Assembly: GCA_017427065.1 (NCBI GenBank)
Contig: JAFRTL010000013.1
Span: 1-64,000 of the forward strand
DNA: 64,000 nucleotides
Reading direction: 5' to 3'
DNA from: Bacteroidaceae bacterium
Lineage (GTDB): Bacteria > Bacteroidota > Bacteroidia > Bacteroidales > Bacteroidaceae
The notes under the pieces: model-generated
Seen by the model: the letters and a program-made list of their open reading frames with translations, nothing else
What the model was told of the DNA's origin: nothing
Databases searched by the model: none
Translations under genes and position numbers: made by a program
Part shown: piece by piece, positions 56,368-64,000 of the stretch
Numbering within the stretch: the stretch's first letter is position 1
Layout: every line of letters starts with the position of its first letter

Positions 56368-57501
56368 ATGGCAGGCATTTACATACATATCCCCTTTTGC
56401 AAGAAACGCTGCATCTACTGCGATTTCTATTCCTCTACGCTGCTGAAATATCGAGGAGCGTATGTGGGGGCTTTGTGTCGTGAATTGAGGCAGCGAAAAG
56501 ACTATCTGAAAGGGGAAGCTGTGAAGACGGTGTACTTAGGAGGAGGAACCCCCTCACTGCTGCAACGCGATGAATTAGAACAACTTTTTGGAGAGATAGG
56601 AAAGGTATATAGTTTAGGAACTTGTGAGGAAATCACCTTAGAGGCTAATCCTGACGACCTGACGGAGCACTATGTGCAGATGCTCACCACCCTGCCTGTC
56701 AATCGTCTCAGCATTGGTATTCAGACTTTCGATGATGGTTTGCTGAAACTCTTGAATCGCAGACATACAGCTACTGATGCAATCGCTGCCGTAAAACGTT
56801 GTCAGGATGCGGGATTCAGTAATATCAGCATCGATCTGATCTATGGACTTCCAGGTGAAACGGATGTCCTTTGGGAGCACGATTTAGAGCAAGCTATCGC
56901 CCTTGGCGTGCAGCATATTTCTGCTTATTCCCTTACGTATGAGGAAGGTACTGCATTATGGCAACTACGTGAGAAGCAGCAGATTCAAGAAGTGGATGAG
57001 GAGCAAAGCCTACGTTTCTTCTCTACACTGATGCAGAGACTCAAAGAGGCAGGTTTTCAGCACTACGAAATCTCCAATTTCTGCCTTCCTGGTCGTCATT
57101 CCCGCCATAACTCTGCCTATTGGGAAGGGATTCCGTACTTAGGATGTGGTGCTGCTGCACACTCTTTCGATGGCAGTTCTCGCCAATGGAATGTGGCCAA
57201 TCTATCCAAATACATCGACGGGATTTTTGCGGGGCAACCTCTCATAGAGCGTGAGGAACTGACAACTACGACACGCTATAACGAACTGGTAATGACACGA
57301 CTTCGCACCTCTCAAGGCTTAGATCTAGAAGCACTTAGAGCTACATTTGGCGAAAAGCTCTATCGTTACCTGTTGGAAATGGCTAAACCTTGCCTCGACA
57401 GGAAAATCCTCTTAATAACAGAGAACCGCCTCCATTTTACTGAAAGCGGTCTCTTTATCTCAGATAGTATCATTTCCGATTTACTATCAATCTCAGATTA
57501 A
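56368..57501 (+). CDS. hemW: Radical SAM heme chaperone HemW
   Basis: The ATG at 56368 (MAGIYIHIPFCKKRCIYCDF) is the true start; the frame is open upstream but without support. The 377-residue protein has the CKKRCIYCDFYS cluster motif, VYLGGGTPSLLQ, LEANPDD, NRLSIGIQTFDDGLLKLLNR and HYEISNFCLPGRHSRHN, as in HemW rather than HemN. Confidence 0.92.
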   Translation: MAGIYIHIPFCKKRCIYCDFYSSTLLKYRGAYVGALCRELRQRKDYLKGEAVKTVYLGGGTPSLLQRDELEQLFGEIGKVYSLGTCEEITLEANPDDLTEHYVQMLTTLPVNRLSIGIQTFDDGLLKLLNRRHTATDAIAAVKRCQDAGFSNISIDLIYGLPGETDVLWEHDLEQAIALGVQHISAYSLTYEEGTALWQLREKQQIQEVDEEQSLRFFSTLMQRLKEAGFQHYEISNFCLPGRHSRHNSAYWEGIPYLGCGAAAHSFDGSSRQWNVANLSKYIDGIFAGQPLIEREELTTTTRYNELVMTRLRTSQGLDLEALRATFGEKLYRYLLEMAKPCLDRKILLITENRLHFTESGLFISDSIISDLLSISD

Positions 57502-57543
57502 TTCCGACATCACTGGAACAGCGTATAAAAATAAAGGACTTTT

Positions 57544-57694
57544 ATCCGTTAAAAGCGCTGCACCAATAAGAGCGCGAAGCGGTCGTCTTGCAGCGCTTAG
57601 GAGAAAAGTGCTTTATTTTAGCTGTGGAAGTGCAGTCGGCGTGTTTTCTTTGATTCGTTTCTTTTGCACGAGCAAAAGAAATGAATATTTAATG
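57544..57694. repeat. Two hairpin-forming repeats between hemW and the Smr gene
   Basis: AAGCGCTGCA (57553-57562) pairs with TGCAGCGCTT (57590-57599), and TTTCTTTTGC (57659-57668) pairs with GCAAAAGAAA (57673-57682) around the loop ACGA. The second hairpin lies 7 bp before the stop of the minus-strand gene. Similar intergenic hairpins occur in Prevotella/Bacteroides genomes as far as I recall. Confidence 0.55.
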
Positions 57695-58810
57695 CACTAT
57701 CACCATTGTTGCTCCAAAGCCATATTGCTGGAAAGAGGCATCTTGATGGCTGCAAGTGGGATATTTTTGACGCAGTTCTTGAAGCACAGCCTTTCGAAGT
57801 ACACCCTCACCCTTCCCATGAATGAAGACGATGCGCTGTCCTTTTTTTGTCTTATACTGCTCCATCACCTCGCGGAACTTGGATAGTTGATAGTTCAGGA
57901 TGTCGCCATTATCCATACCTGCCATCGTATCGAGCAATGAGGAAGCATGCAAATCCACCTCCACGATTTCGGAGTTAATGCCCTTACGCACCTTGACATG
58001 CTTCTGATCGAAAGGCTTACTTTCTTCACGCACTTTCTCCTTCAACGCCTGTTCTATCTCCTGCGCACTCACTATCATCTGGCGCACAGGGACATCATCG
58101 CGCACCAAATCGTAGATTAAGGCTGGTTCTTCAAAAAAGTCGGTATCCTTGAAAGTATGCACCTTATAGAACTTTACCACATCAATGCGCAATTCCACAC
58201 TACAAGCAGGTTTTAGCGCAAAAGCCTTGCCATCCTTGAAAGCCACTAATTGCACACAGACACGCTGCAAGTCGTTCAAACTCGCTTTGTCGAACTCCTC
58301 AATGAAGAACTTAGTATTTGGCTCCAGCACGCCATGAGAACGGGTGCTCCAAGAACCATTTTCACCTGCCAGATAGGTATAATAGAGGTAGAAGTTGCTA
58401 TCGTTTACCAGATAGGTCTCAAAATTGGTCGTACTCATAGCCTTCATATCCACTGGAACAAAGGCCAGATACACATTCAGCACATCGCCCCCCTTGATTT
58501 CCTGAGGCTTCTGCACCCCAGTCTTTGGCGAAGTAAAAGGTTGCTGAGGAACAGCTGCACCCCTGTATGGAGCAGCCGGCTGTGATTGTTTTGCCCTCAA
58601 TTGATCTTCCCGTTCTGCTTGTCTGCGTTGTTTCTCTGCAGCACTGGGAATGTTATACTCATCTGTCTCTATGGCTACGATATCACGCAGTTGCATAGGG
58701 ATAGCAAAGCCATCGGCATCTTCCACTAGGGCAATATCCTTACCTTGAAAACCCACGATAGTGCCACCACCAACCTCACTTAAAAATCTGACTTTATCTC
58801 CTACCTTCAT
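57689..58810 (-). CDS. DUF2027 protein with C-terminal Smr domain
   Basis: A 373-residue protein. Residues 1-55 resemble an SH3-like fold ([20 protein letters not shown]), a Q/P-rich linker lies at about 65-105, a DUF2027 beta domain at about 108-220 ([35 protein letters not shown]), and a C-terminal Smr (MutS2-type) domain at about 285-373 with [32 protein letters not shown] and a [10 protein letters not shown] end. Smr domains are nucleases/ribosome-rescue modules in other proteins; the role of this combination, typical of Bacteroidetes, is unknown. Confidence 0.88.
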   Translation of the reverse strand: MKVGDKVRFLSEVGGGTIVGFQGKDIALVEDADGFAIPMQLRDIVAIETDEYNIPSAAEKQRRQAEREDQLRAKQSQPAAPYRGAAVPQQPFTSPKTGVQKPQEIKGGDVLNVYLAFVPVDMKAMSTTNFETYLVNDSNFYLYYTYLAGENGSWSTRSHGVLEPNTKFFIEEFDKASLNDLQRVCVQLVAFKDGKAFALKPACSVELRIDVVKFYKVHTFKDTDFFEEPALIYDLVRDDVPVRQMIVSAQEIEQALKEKVREESKPFDQKHVKVRKGINSEIVEVDLHASSLLDTMAGMDNGDILNYQLSKFREVMEQYKTKKGQRIVFIHGKGEGVLRKAVLQELRQKYPTCSHQDASFQQYGFGATMVIVH

Positions 58811-58831
58811 AATCTCTTGTTTTTAGTACTG

Positions 58832-58839
58832 CAAAGATA
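58832..58839 (-). promoter_or_regulatory. Predicted -7 box for the DUF2027/Smr gene
   Basis: Minus strand TATCTTTG, 21 bp upstream of the ATG at 58810. Confidence 0.6.
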
Positions 58840-58861
58840 ACATTTTCTGCTTGATTTTTGC

Positions 58862-58869
58862 TATATTTG
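58862..58869 (+). promoter_or_regulatory. Predicted -7 box for queA
   Basis: TATATTTG, 18 bp upstream of the ATG at 58888; divergent from the Smr gene promoter. Confidence 0.6.
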
Positions 58870-58887
58870 CACCCCAAATCAGAAAAG

Positions 58888-60120
58888 ATGCTTAATCAAG
58901 ATCCAAGACATATCAAAATCAGCGATTACAACTATCCGCTTCCTGATGAGCGCATAGCAAAGTTTCCACTGCCAGAGCGCGACCATTCTAAATTGTTGCT
59001 CTACAAGCATGGGGAAGTTAGCGAAGATATATTCACCTCCCTACCAAACTATATCGAGGCAGAAGAACTGATGATTTTCAACAACACAAAGGTTATTCAG
59101 GCACGTCTGCATTTCCGCAAAGCAACAGGTGCACTAATCGAAGTTTTCTGTTTGGAGCCCATAGAGCCAGCTGACTATGCGCAGAATTTCCAACAGACGG
59201 AACATGCCGCTTGGCTCTGCTTGGTGGGCAACCTTAAGAAGTGGAAGGGTGAAGTGCTGCAGCGCCAGATGACAGTAAAAGGCCATGCCATCACCCTTTG
59301 CGCTGAGCGTGGAAAGGCCGTAGGTACCAGCCATTGGATAGATTTCCGTTGGGATGATACCTCTGTGACTTTTGCTGATATCTTGGAGGTCTTTGGCGAG
59401 CTCCCCATCCCACCTTATTTAAATAGGGAGACTCAAGAGAGTGATAAAGTGACCTACCAAACAGTGTATTCCAAGATCAAAGGATCTGTTGCTGCTCCCA
59501 CTGCGGGATTGCACTTCACTACAAGGGTACTCGATGCCCTGAAGAATAAGGGTGTAGAGCTGGAAGAGTTGACACTGCATGTAGGAGCAGGTACGTTCAA
59601 GCCTGTGAAGAGTGAAGAGATAGAGGGGCATGAGATGCACACGGAATGGATATCTGTGGCGCGAAGCACCCTTCAGAAACTTATAAAGCATGGAGGACAA
59701 GCCATAGCTGTTGGTACTACTTCCGTACGCACTTTGGAGTCGCTCTACCATATAGGTGTAGCACTGCTGCTACATCCAGAGCAGGAAGAGGAGGCGCTGA
59801 AAGTGAAGCAATGGCAACCCTATGAATTGCCAGAATCCGCTTCGCAAATATCATCTGTTGATGCACTGAAAGCCGTCATTGCTTATCTGGATCGTCATAA
59901 GATGGAAACACTCCATACCAGTACGCAGATCATTATTGCTCCTGGCTATCAGTACCGCATCGTGAAACAGATGATCACCAACTTCCATCAGCCTCAGAGC
60001 ACGTTGCTGCTGCTGGTATCTGCCTTTGTGAAGGGCGATTGGCATACCATCTACAACTATGCTTTAAGTCACGATTTCCGTTTCCTAAGCTATGGCGACA
60101 GCTCCTTACTTATCCCATAA
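58888..60120 (+). CDS. queA: tRNA preQ1 S-adenosylmethionine ribosyltransferase-isomerase QueA
   Basis: The ATG at 58888 (MLNQDPRHIKISDYNYPLPD) follows the -7 box by a normal distance; an earlier ATG at 58858 precedes that box. The 410-residue enzyme has ERIAKFPLPERDHSKLL, FNNTKVIQARL, YQTVYSKIKGSVAAPTAGLH, HVGAGTFKPV and TNFHQPQSTLLLLVSAF. It transfers the ribosyl part of SAM to preQ1 in tRNA, a step of queuosine synthesis. Confidence 0.95.
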   Translation: MLNQDPRHIKISDYNYPLPDERIAKFPLPERDHSKLLLYKHGEVSEDIFTSLPNYIEAEELMIFNNTKVIQARLHFRKATGALIEVFCLEPIEPADYAQNFQQTEHAAWLCLVGNLKKWKGEVLQRQMTVKGHAITLCAERGKAVGTSHWIDFRWDDTSVTFADILEVFGELPIPPYLNRETQESDKVTYQTVYSKIKGSVAAPTAGLHFTTRVLDALKNKGVELEELTLHVGAGTFKPVKSEEIEGHEMHTEWISVARSTLQKLIKHGGQAIAVGTTSVRTLESLYHIGVALLLHPEQEEEALKVKQWQPYELPESASQISSVDALKAVIAYLDRHKMETLHTSTQIIIAPGYQYRIVKQMITNFHQPQSTLLLLVSAFVKGDWHTIYNYALSHDFRFLSYGDSSLLIP

Positions 60121-60133
60121 TACCCATTGAACT

Positions 60134-60625
60134 ATGAAAGACAACTCTGAAGAACTTTTCCCACTCTGCGACGAAGAGGGTATCATTATTGGAAGTGCCA
60201 CGCGTGGCGAATGCCACAATGGTAGCAAATTGCTGCATCCTGTAGTGCATTTGCATATGTACAATTCTCAAGGCGAACTTTATCTACAGAAACGTCCCGA
60301 TTGGAAAGACATTCAGCCAAACAAATGGGATACGGCTTGTGGTGGTCATGTGGACTTAGGGGAGAATGTAGAAATGGCATTGCGACGTGAAGTTCAAGAA
60401 GAACTTGGCATTACCGACTATACCCCTACCCTCCTGATGCACTATGTCTTCGAATCTGCCATCGAACGTGAGTTAGTCTTCGTCTTCCGCACCACTTATG
60501 ACGGAGAGATTCATCCCAGTGATGAACTCGATGGTGGTCGTTTCTGGTCCATCCAAGAGATTCGTACTAATATAGGCAAGGGAGTCTTTACCCCCAATTT
60601 CGAGAGTGAATTTCAGAAACTCTAA
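60134..60625 (+). CDS. NUDIX hydrolase
   Basis: A 163-residue NUDIX protein. The NUDIX box is visible as GGHVDLGENVEMALRREV followed by QEELGI, matching GX5EX7REUXEEXGU, after the lead WDTACGG. The N-terminus (EELFPLCDEEGIIIGSATRG, HPVVHLHMYNSQGELYLQKR) resembles the isopentenyl-diphosphate isomerase-like subgroup of NUDIX hydrolases. The substrate is unknown. It is 13 bp after queA. Confidence 0.92.
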   Translation: MKDNSEELFPLCDEEGIIIGSATRGECHNGSKLLHPVVHLHMYNSQGELYLQKRPDWKDIQPNKWDTACGGHVDLGENVEMALRREVQEELGITDYTPTLLMHYVFESAIERELVFVFRTTYDGEIHPSDELDGGRFWSIQEIRTNIGKGVFTPNFESEFQKL

Positions 60626-60643
60626 TCCCCATATTCCACGAAA
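60622..60643 (-). repeat. Orphan DUF4249-tail-like sequence
   Basis: On the minus strand it reads FVEYGD and a TAG stop with 18 of 22 bases matching the 3' end at 1190-1211. It overlaps the NUDIX stop codon and lies 19 bp downstream of the TlpA-like gene stop. No DUF4249 frame is attached. Confidence 0.45.
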
Positions 60644-60662
60644 AGACTAACTAATCCATCTA

Positions 60663-61505
60663 TTATTTTGCGCCATCGGCAACAAGGCTTGCCAACTTTT
60701 TCTTCGCAAAATCTATGGAACCGCTGAAAATGACATTCCGTTTAGAATCAAGAATCAACACATGCGGGAATGCATTGAAATTACATTTCTGAAAGATCGG
60801 ACTGTTTTCAGAAATTGCAAATAAAGGGAAGGAATACCCTCTCTTTCTTAACAAGTCATCTCCAGATTTCACATCTTCTCCTTTTCTAGTGCAAGTGAAA
60901 ATAGAGACAACTTCAACCTTTTCATTATCTTTGTATTTTTCATACAGTTCCTGAACTATTGGAAATTTCTTGAAACAAACTGCACAACTGGATGACCAAA
61001 AGTCTAATAAAACGTACTCTGAAGAGAATTGACTGATACTACCTTCCTTATTATCTATATCAATCACTTGCTCATTACCAATATTCACGTAGAGATTAGT
61101 ATTTCTATATGTGATACACTCTGCATAATATTGCTGCCCTATGGTTGATAAAAATAACCAGAGAAAACCTCCTAAAACCACAAATACATATTTCTTCTTA
61201 TGAAATAAATAGCCAAGGACAATGGCTAAAAGCGTATTAGTAATTAGCTGAATAGAGAAAAGGCTTTCTGCAAAACCAGAAATCAGCCTTCCAGGAAGTT
61301 CCAACCAAATAACAGACAAGATAATTAAAAAAAGAATTGTAGGCTCTTTTATTTTTCCTTTATAATGTCCTAAAGCCCAAAGAGTAAATAAGAAAAAGAC
61401 GATACCCTCTATAATTATCGCCCATATTATATGATATCCCCTTAGAGGCATTCCAAGGAAAAATAAAATATTAGCGATACCAAAAAGGGATAATTTACTC
61501 TTCAT
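60663..61505 (-). CDS. Membrane protein with TlpA-like thioredoxin domain
   Basis: A 280-residue protein. The N-terminal 130 residues have four membrane segments, a size and pattern reminiscent of MauE/DoxX-like redox partner domains; the C-terminal 135 residues are a thioredoxin-type domain with EYVLLDFWSSSCAVCFKKFP, in which the redox CxxC is CAVC rather than CGPC or CxPC, and FPLFAISENSPIFQKCNFNA plus the cis-Pro region AFPHVLILD. It is probably an inner-membrane thiol-disulfide exchange protein acting in the periplasm. Its partner is not visible nearby. It is somewhat more A/T-rich than its neighbours. Confidence 0.8.
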   Translation of the reverse strand: MKSKLSLFGIANILFFLGMPLRGYHIIWAIIIEGIVFFLFTLWALGHYKGKIKEPTILFLIILSVIWLELPGRLISGFAESLFSIQLITNTLLAIVLGYLFHKKKYVFVVLGGFLWLFLSTIGQQYYAECITYRNTNLYVNIGNEQVIDIDNKEGSISQFSSEYVLLDFWSSSCAVCFKKFPIVQELYEKYKDNEKVEVVSIFTCTRKGEDVKSGDDLLRKRGYSFPLFAISENSPIFQKCNFNAFPHVLILDSKRNVIFSGSIDFAKKKLASLVADGAK

Positions 61506-61556
61506 AACTTTAACTTCATTTGGGCATTATTAAGTTACTGGACAGACATACCGTGA

Positions 61557-61564
61557 CAAATATA
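61557..61564 (-). promoter_or_regulatory. Predicted -7 box for the TlpA-like gene
   Basis: Minus strand TATATTTG, 51 bp upstream of the ATG at 61505. Confidence 0.5.
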
Positions 61565-61785
61565 TAATTCTTCTGCCAAACAATCAAACTTTTCTTCAAG
61601 GAATTCAAGCCTTTTTCCAAGAAAAGCACGTTTTTGTCTTAAAAATACGTCACTAATTAATAAGAGTATTCCTTAATTATGCATTCGTAGTTTTTTTACA
61701 GAGAAAATTTATTTTAGGCTCAAGACTTCACAGTCATTCTACAAGAGGCTGAATATTAGATTATTATAGACAATTTTGTCCTAAA

Positions 61786-61937
61786 GAGACTTCACAAGAC
61801 TTCACACAGATTTCACATTTTCTTCGATAGGATGCCATAGAAATCATCATCTATTTCACATTAATGTCACAAAAATCTTTATAAAAAGACTTCACACTCT
61901 TTACATGTGAAGTCTGTGTGAAGTCTTGTGAAGTCTC
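61786..61937. repeat. 25-bp perfect inverted repeat built from AGACTTCACA units
   Basis: The arm 61786-61810 and the arm 61913-61937 are exact reverse complements over 25 bp; each holds two copies of GACTTCACA. A nested hairpin of AGACTTCACA (61887-61896) with TGTGAAGTCT (61906-61915), loop of 9, lies inside. Further copies are at about 61733 and 61991. Confidence 0.85.
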
Positions 61938-62048
61938 TACTTTATATTAGCCTTAGAAACATGATATAAAGTATACGCTTTTACGACAAGTGTGAAGTCT
62001 ATTTTTAAATTCTCTCCAAGAAAATCCTCTGAAGAATTTTTACAAAAA

Positions 62049-62193
62049 CACCTCACATCTCACTTTTTGGACATAATGCATTAAAATACAAATACTTATG
62101 GCGGTGAGGAGTGGTGAGGTGTCATTTCAAGACCTCACCCTTGGGAGTACATATAAATCATTCGCTAATTCGAAAAAGGTGAGGTATGAGGTG
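62049..62193. repeat. CCTCAC/GTGAGG dispersed inverted repeats
   Basis: ACACCTCAC at 62048, GGTGAGG and GGTGAGGTG at 62103 and 62113, GACCTCACCC at 62131 and GGTGAGG plus TGAGGTG at 62178-62193 can pair in several ways. Confidence 0.6.
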
Positions 62194-62233
62194 TTTTTTG
62201 CATTTTTCGCTTGAAGAATAGGTATCTTTCAAT

Positions 62234-62366
62234 AATTAGTATTAATACCTTCATGAATTAGTATTAATACCTTCATGCTCAGTCACGCCGATGACTGAGT
62301 TAAGTCCTAACCTTGACTGAGCTAAATCCTAAGGATGACTGAGCTAAGTCCCACCGTTGACTGAGC
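62234..62366. repeat. Two adjacent tandem arrays with 22-bp period
   Basis: Array A has two exact copies of a 22-bp unit containing the palindrome GTATTAATAC (62234-62255, 62256-62277). Array B has units starting GACTGAG at 62293, 62315, 62337 and 62359, again exactly 22 bp apart, with the core GACTGAGCTAAGTCC. Confidence 0.85.
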
Positions 62367-62476
62367 AGAGAGATAACGTATCAATAAAAATTCATCAAGT
62401 ATAAGCAAAAAAATGCAGGCAATTATCGCAGAAATGTCCAGTATTATCAGAAAAACACTTCACTATTATATACAAT

Positions 62477-62510
62477 AATGCTGGGTATTTCCGCAGAAAT
62501 ACCCAGCATT
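62477..62510. terminator. Predicted terminator hairpin downstream of mutL
   Basis: AATGCTGGGTATTT (62477-62490) and AAATACCCAGCATT (62497-62510) form a perfect 14-bp stem with a 6-base loop. The T-tract is poor, so it may also protect the mRNA end. Confidence 0.7.
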
Positions 62511-62555
62511 TCTATAAATCGACTTTACTTTTGGTAAAAAATCAAGTACAGGAAG

Positions 62556-64000
62556 TCACTTGGAGAACAAGTGTTCTATCTCTGACTCTGGAATGATGTG
62601 CAGCACCAGCTGACCATCTGGAGTATAGTTGGGCGTAGAACAGGTGAAGAGACGATCTACAAGAGATGACATTTCCTCTGAATTGAGCACCTGACCATAG
62701 ACAATGGCAGCAGCCTTTGCCAAGGTCAGCGCCAACATACCCTGCACTTCTTCCTTTACATCAGAGCCTTTCTCCATAGCGGTATGTACCATACTATGTA
62801 CCAGTTCCACAATGTTAAGTCCCTCTATGCCAGATGGAACCCCATTCACCACATAGCTACCACCACCTAAGGAAGTCAGCTCAAAGCCAACAGCTGCCAT
62901 ATCCTCAAGAATGGCTTCAAGGATGGTGGCCTCAGAAGGAGAAAACTGTACGACTTCTGGGAAAAGCACTCCTTGAGAGGTACTGGCATGATGGGCTATC
63001 TGCTCCATGTATTGATCGTAAAGCACCCGCACATGTGCCCGATGCTGGTCGATAAGCATCAATCCTGATTTTACGGAAGTAAGAATAAACCTACCCTTAA
63101 ACTGCAAAAGTTCTGTCTGATGAGCCTCAGCTCCCTGCTCAAGTAAGGTGGCTGTTTCTACAACTACAGCAGGTGCGTCCTCTGGCAGAGGGTCTTTCTG
63201 CAAACCCGCATAAAGTTGCTCCCAATCCACAGGCTTAGGTCGTTGATACTCTCGCTGATAGCCACTATCTTTGGAAGAGCCAAAGGGATTATAGTTTTCT
63301 TTATAATGCACCTTTGGAGGGGTGAGGTGACCATTGCTTGGATTAAAGACAGGCAGGTCATCTGGTTTGCCCTCAGTATCGAAATCTATGGTAGGGACTG
63401 CCACAAATTTGCCCAGTCCTTCCTTCACTGCTGCGGAGAGGATTTGCCAGATAGATGCTTCGTTCTCAAACTTTATCTCTGTCTTGGTAGGATGGATGTT
63501 CACATCAATGTTGGAAGGCTCTACCTCAAAATAAATGAAGTAAGACACTTGCTCCCCAGCAGGGATCAACTGCTCGTAGGCCTCCATCACCGCTTTATGG
63601 AAATAGGGATGGCGCATGTAGCGACCATTGACGAAGAAATACTGATGGGCACCCTTCTTGCGAGCTGTTTCTGGCTTACCTATAAACCCATGGATAGAAA
63701 TCAGAGAGGTTTCAACGTCAATAGGTATCAACTGATCATTCAGTTTCTTGCCAAACACTGCAGCAATGCGTTGGCGGGCAGTAGAGACAGGTAGGTTAAA
63801 CAGCTCCGTGCCATTGCTATAGAGTTGGAAAGAGACCTTTGGATTGACCAACGCGATACGTTCAAACTCGGAAAGAATGTTGCTCAGTTCCGTAGCATTA
63901 CTCTTAAGGAATTTACGACGTGCAGGTACGTTGAAGAAAAGATTTCGGACCAAGAAATTGCTTCCAACAGGACAAGAGGTGAGTTCCTGAGAAACAAGTT
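62556..64000 (-). CDS. mutL: DNA mismatch repair protein MutL, partial (N-terminus beyond the right edge)
   Basis: The frame runs without stop to position 64000, giving the C-terminal 480 residues. The ATPase-domain end is visible as [19 protein letters not shown] and [40 protein letters not shown] (here [20 protein letters not shown]). The C-terminal dimerisation domain contains [20 protein letters not shown], where the MutL endonuclease motif DQHA(X)2E(X)4E would lie; Ala and both Glu are replaced. The gene starts outside the window, so the TTG at 63953 is not a real start. Confidence 0.94.
   Translation of the reverse strand, partial: LVSQELTSCPVGSNFLVRNLFFNVPARRKFLKSNATELSNILSEFERIALVNPKVSFQLYSNGTELFNLPVSTARQRIAAVFGKKLNDQLIPIDVETSLISIHGFIGKPETARKKGAHQYFFVNGRYMRHPYFHKAVMEAYEQLIPAGEQVSYFIYFEVEPSNIDVNIHPTKTEIKFENEASIWQILSAAVKEGLGKFVAVPTIDFDTEGKPDDLPVFNPSNGHLTPPKVHYKENYNPFGSSKDSGYQREYQRPKPVDWEQLYAGLQKDPLPEDAPAVVVETATLLEQGAEAHQTELLQFKGRFILTSVKSGLMLIDQHRAHVRVLYDQYMEQIAHHASTSQGVLFPEVVQFSPSEATILEAILEDMAAVGFELTSLGGGSYVVNGVPSGIEGLNIVELVHSMVHTAMEKGSDVKEEVQGMLALTLAKAAAIVYGQVLNSEEMSSLVDRLFTCSTPNYTPDGQLVLHIIPESEIEHLFSK

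Larger units (their letters stand above)
61565..62476. other. Gene-free, repeat-rich intergenic region
   Basis: About 900 bp without a credible coding frame on either strand. It holds three repeat sets listed separately: the AGACTTCACA inverted-repeat block (61733-62000), CCTCAC/GTGAGG repeats (62049-62193) and two 22-bp-period arrays (62234-62366). The first 160 bp are A/T-rich and carry nothing that I recognise apart from the promoter of the TlpA-like gene. Confidence 0.7.

Noticed and set aside
62234..62366. Regular repeats as a possible CRISPR array
   Set aside because: The 22-bp units are directly adjacent with no unique spacers of 25-40 bp, and no cas genes are present.
61565..62555. 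Chromosomal replication origin
   Set aside because: No cluster of DnaA boxes (TTATCCACA-type) and no dnaA, dnaN or gyrase genes nearby; the repeats are of another kind.

Overview
The window looks like chromosomal DNA of a Bacteroidales bacterium, probably from or near the Prevotellaceae (genus not resolvable here). The evidence is the recurring Bacteroidetes -7 promoter box TAnnTTTG upstream of most operons, few Shine-Dalgarno sequences, many lipoproteins, TonB-dependent receptors with carboxypeptidase-like domains, an RprXY-type two-component pair, an EF-G2-like second elongation factor, and Bacteroidetes-type PurM, PyrF and MutL. No rRNA, tRNA, transposase, integrase or CRISPR array was recognised.

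Positions 1-22,150 are accessory in character. They hold three paralogous outer-membrane transport units, each a TonB-dependent receptor followed by a DUF4249 lipoprotein. Unit 1 (1190-6418) is of the FecIR type: the receptor has an N-terminal STN domain, the anti-sigma factor is very short and has only a DUF4974 domain outside the membrane, and the ECF sigma factor is divergent. Units 2 (8023-12342) and 3 (13518-17715) have receptors without STN. They lie near two membrane-spanning TPR/coiled-coil/HTH regulators (17724-19457 and 20313-22061). Promoters of unit 2, unit 3 and the lipoprotein-regulator operon share a tandem 11-bp operator (TTTGTAMACTA then TTTGTAMACTC) placed 29-30 bp upstream of the -7 box. 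Small lipoproteins with a GRDHRD motif and/or an LYAI-type motif are scattered among the units. A perfect 23-bp direct repeat formed by the 3' end of the unit 2 DUF4249 gene flanks about 8 kb holding unit 3 and its regulator. A similar 22-bp repeat flanks unit 1. The region therefore looks built by insertion of one transport/regulator module next to another. I regard this dual-regulated, nested set of modules as the most interesting system in the window.

Positions 22,140-46,432 are mostly housekeeping: DUF3256, an EamA transporter, PgeF, a B3/4 protein, an M23 peptidase, PhoH, PurC, MenG/UbiE, AroE, an alpha/beta hydrolase, TPM and LemA proteins, PurM, RF1, DUF4153, PyrF, the lipid A genes lpxD-lpxC-lpxA (LpxC lacks the FabZ domain usual in this phylum), a pRiA4b ORF-3-like protein, MiaA, a glycosyltransferase, a lipid A-type acyltransferase, MtaB and a long-chain acyl-CoA ligase.

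Positions 46,454-64,000 carry a small lipoprotein, the rpsF-rpsR-rplI operon, a 54-residue membrane protein, rprXY, the EF-G2-like gene, a secreted GH2 beta-galactosidase, HemW, a DUF2027/Smr protein, QueA, a NUDIX hydrolase, a TlpA-like membrane protein, a 1-kb repeat-rich intergenic region (61,565-62,555) and a partial mutL running off the right edge.
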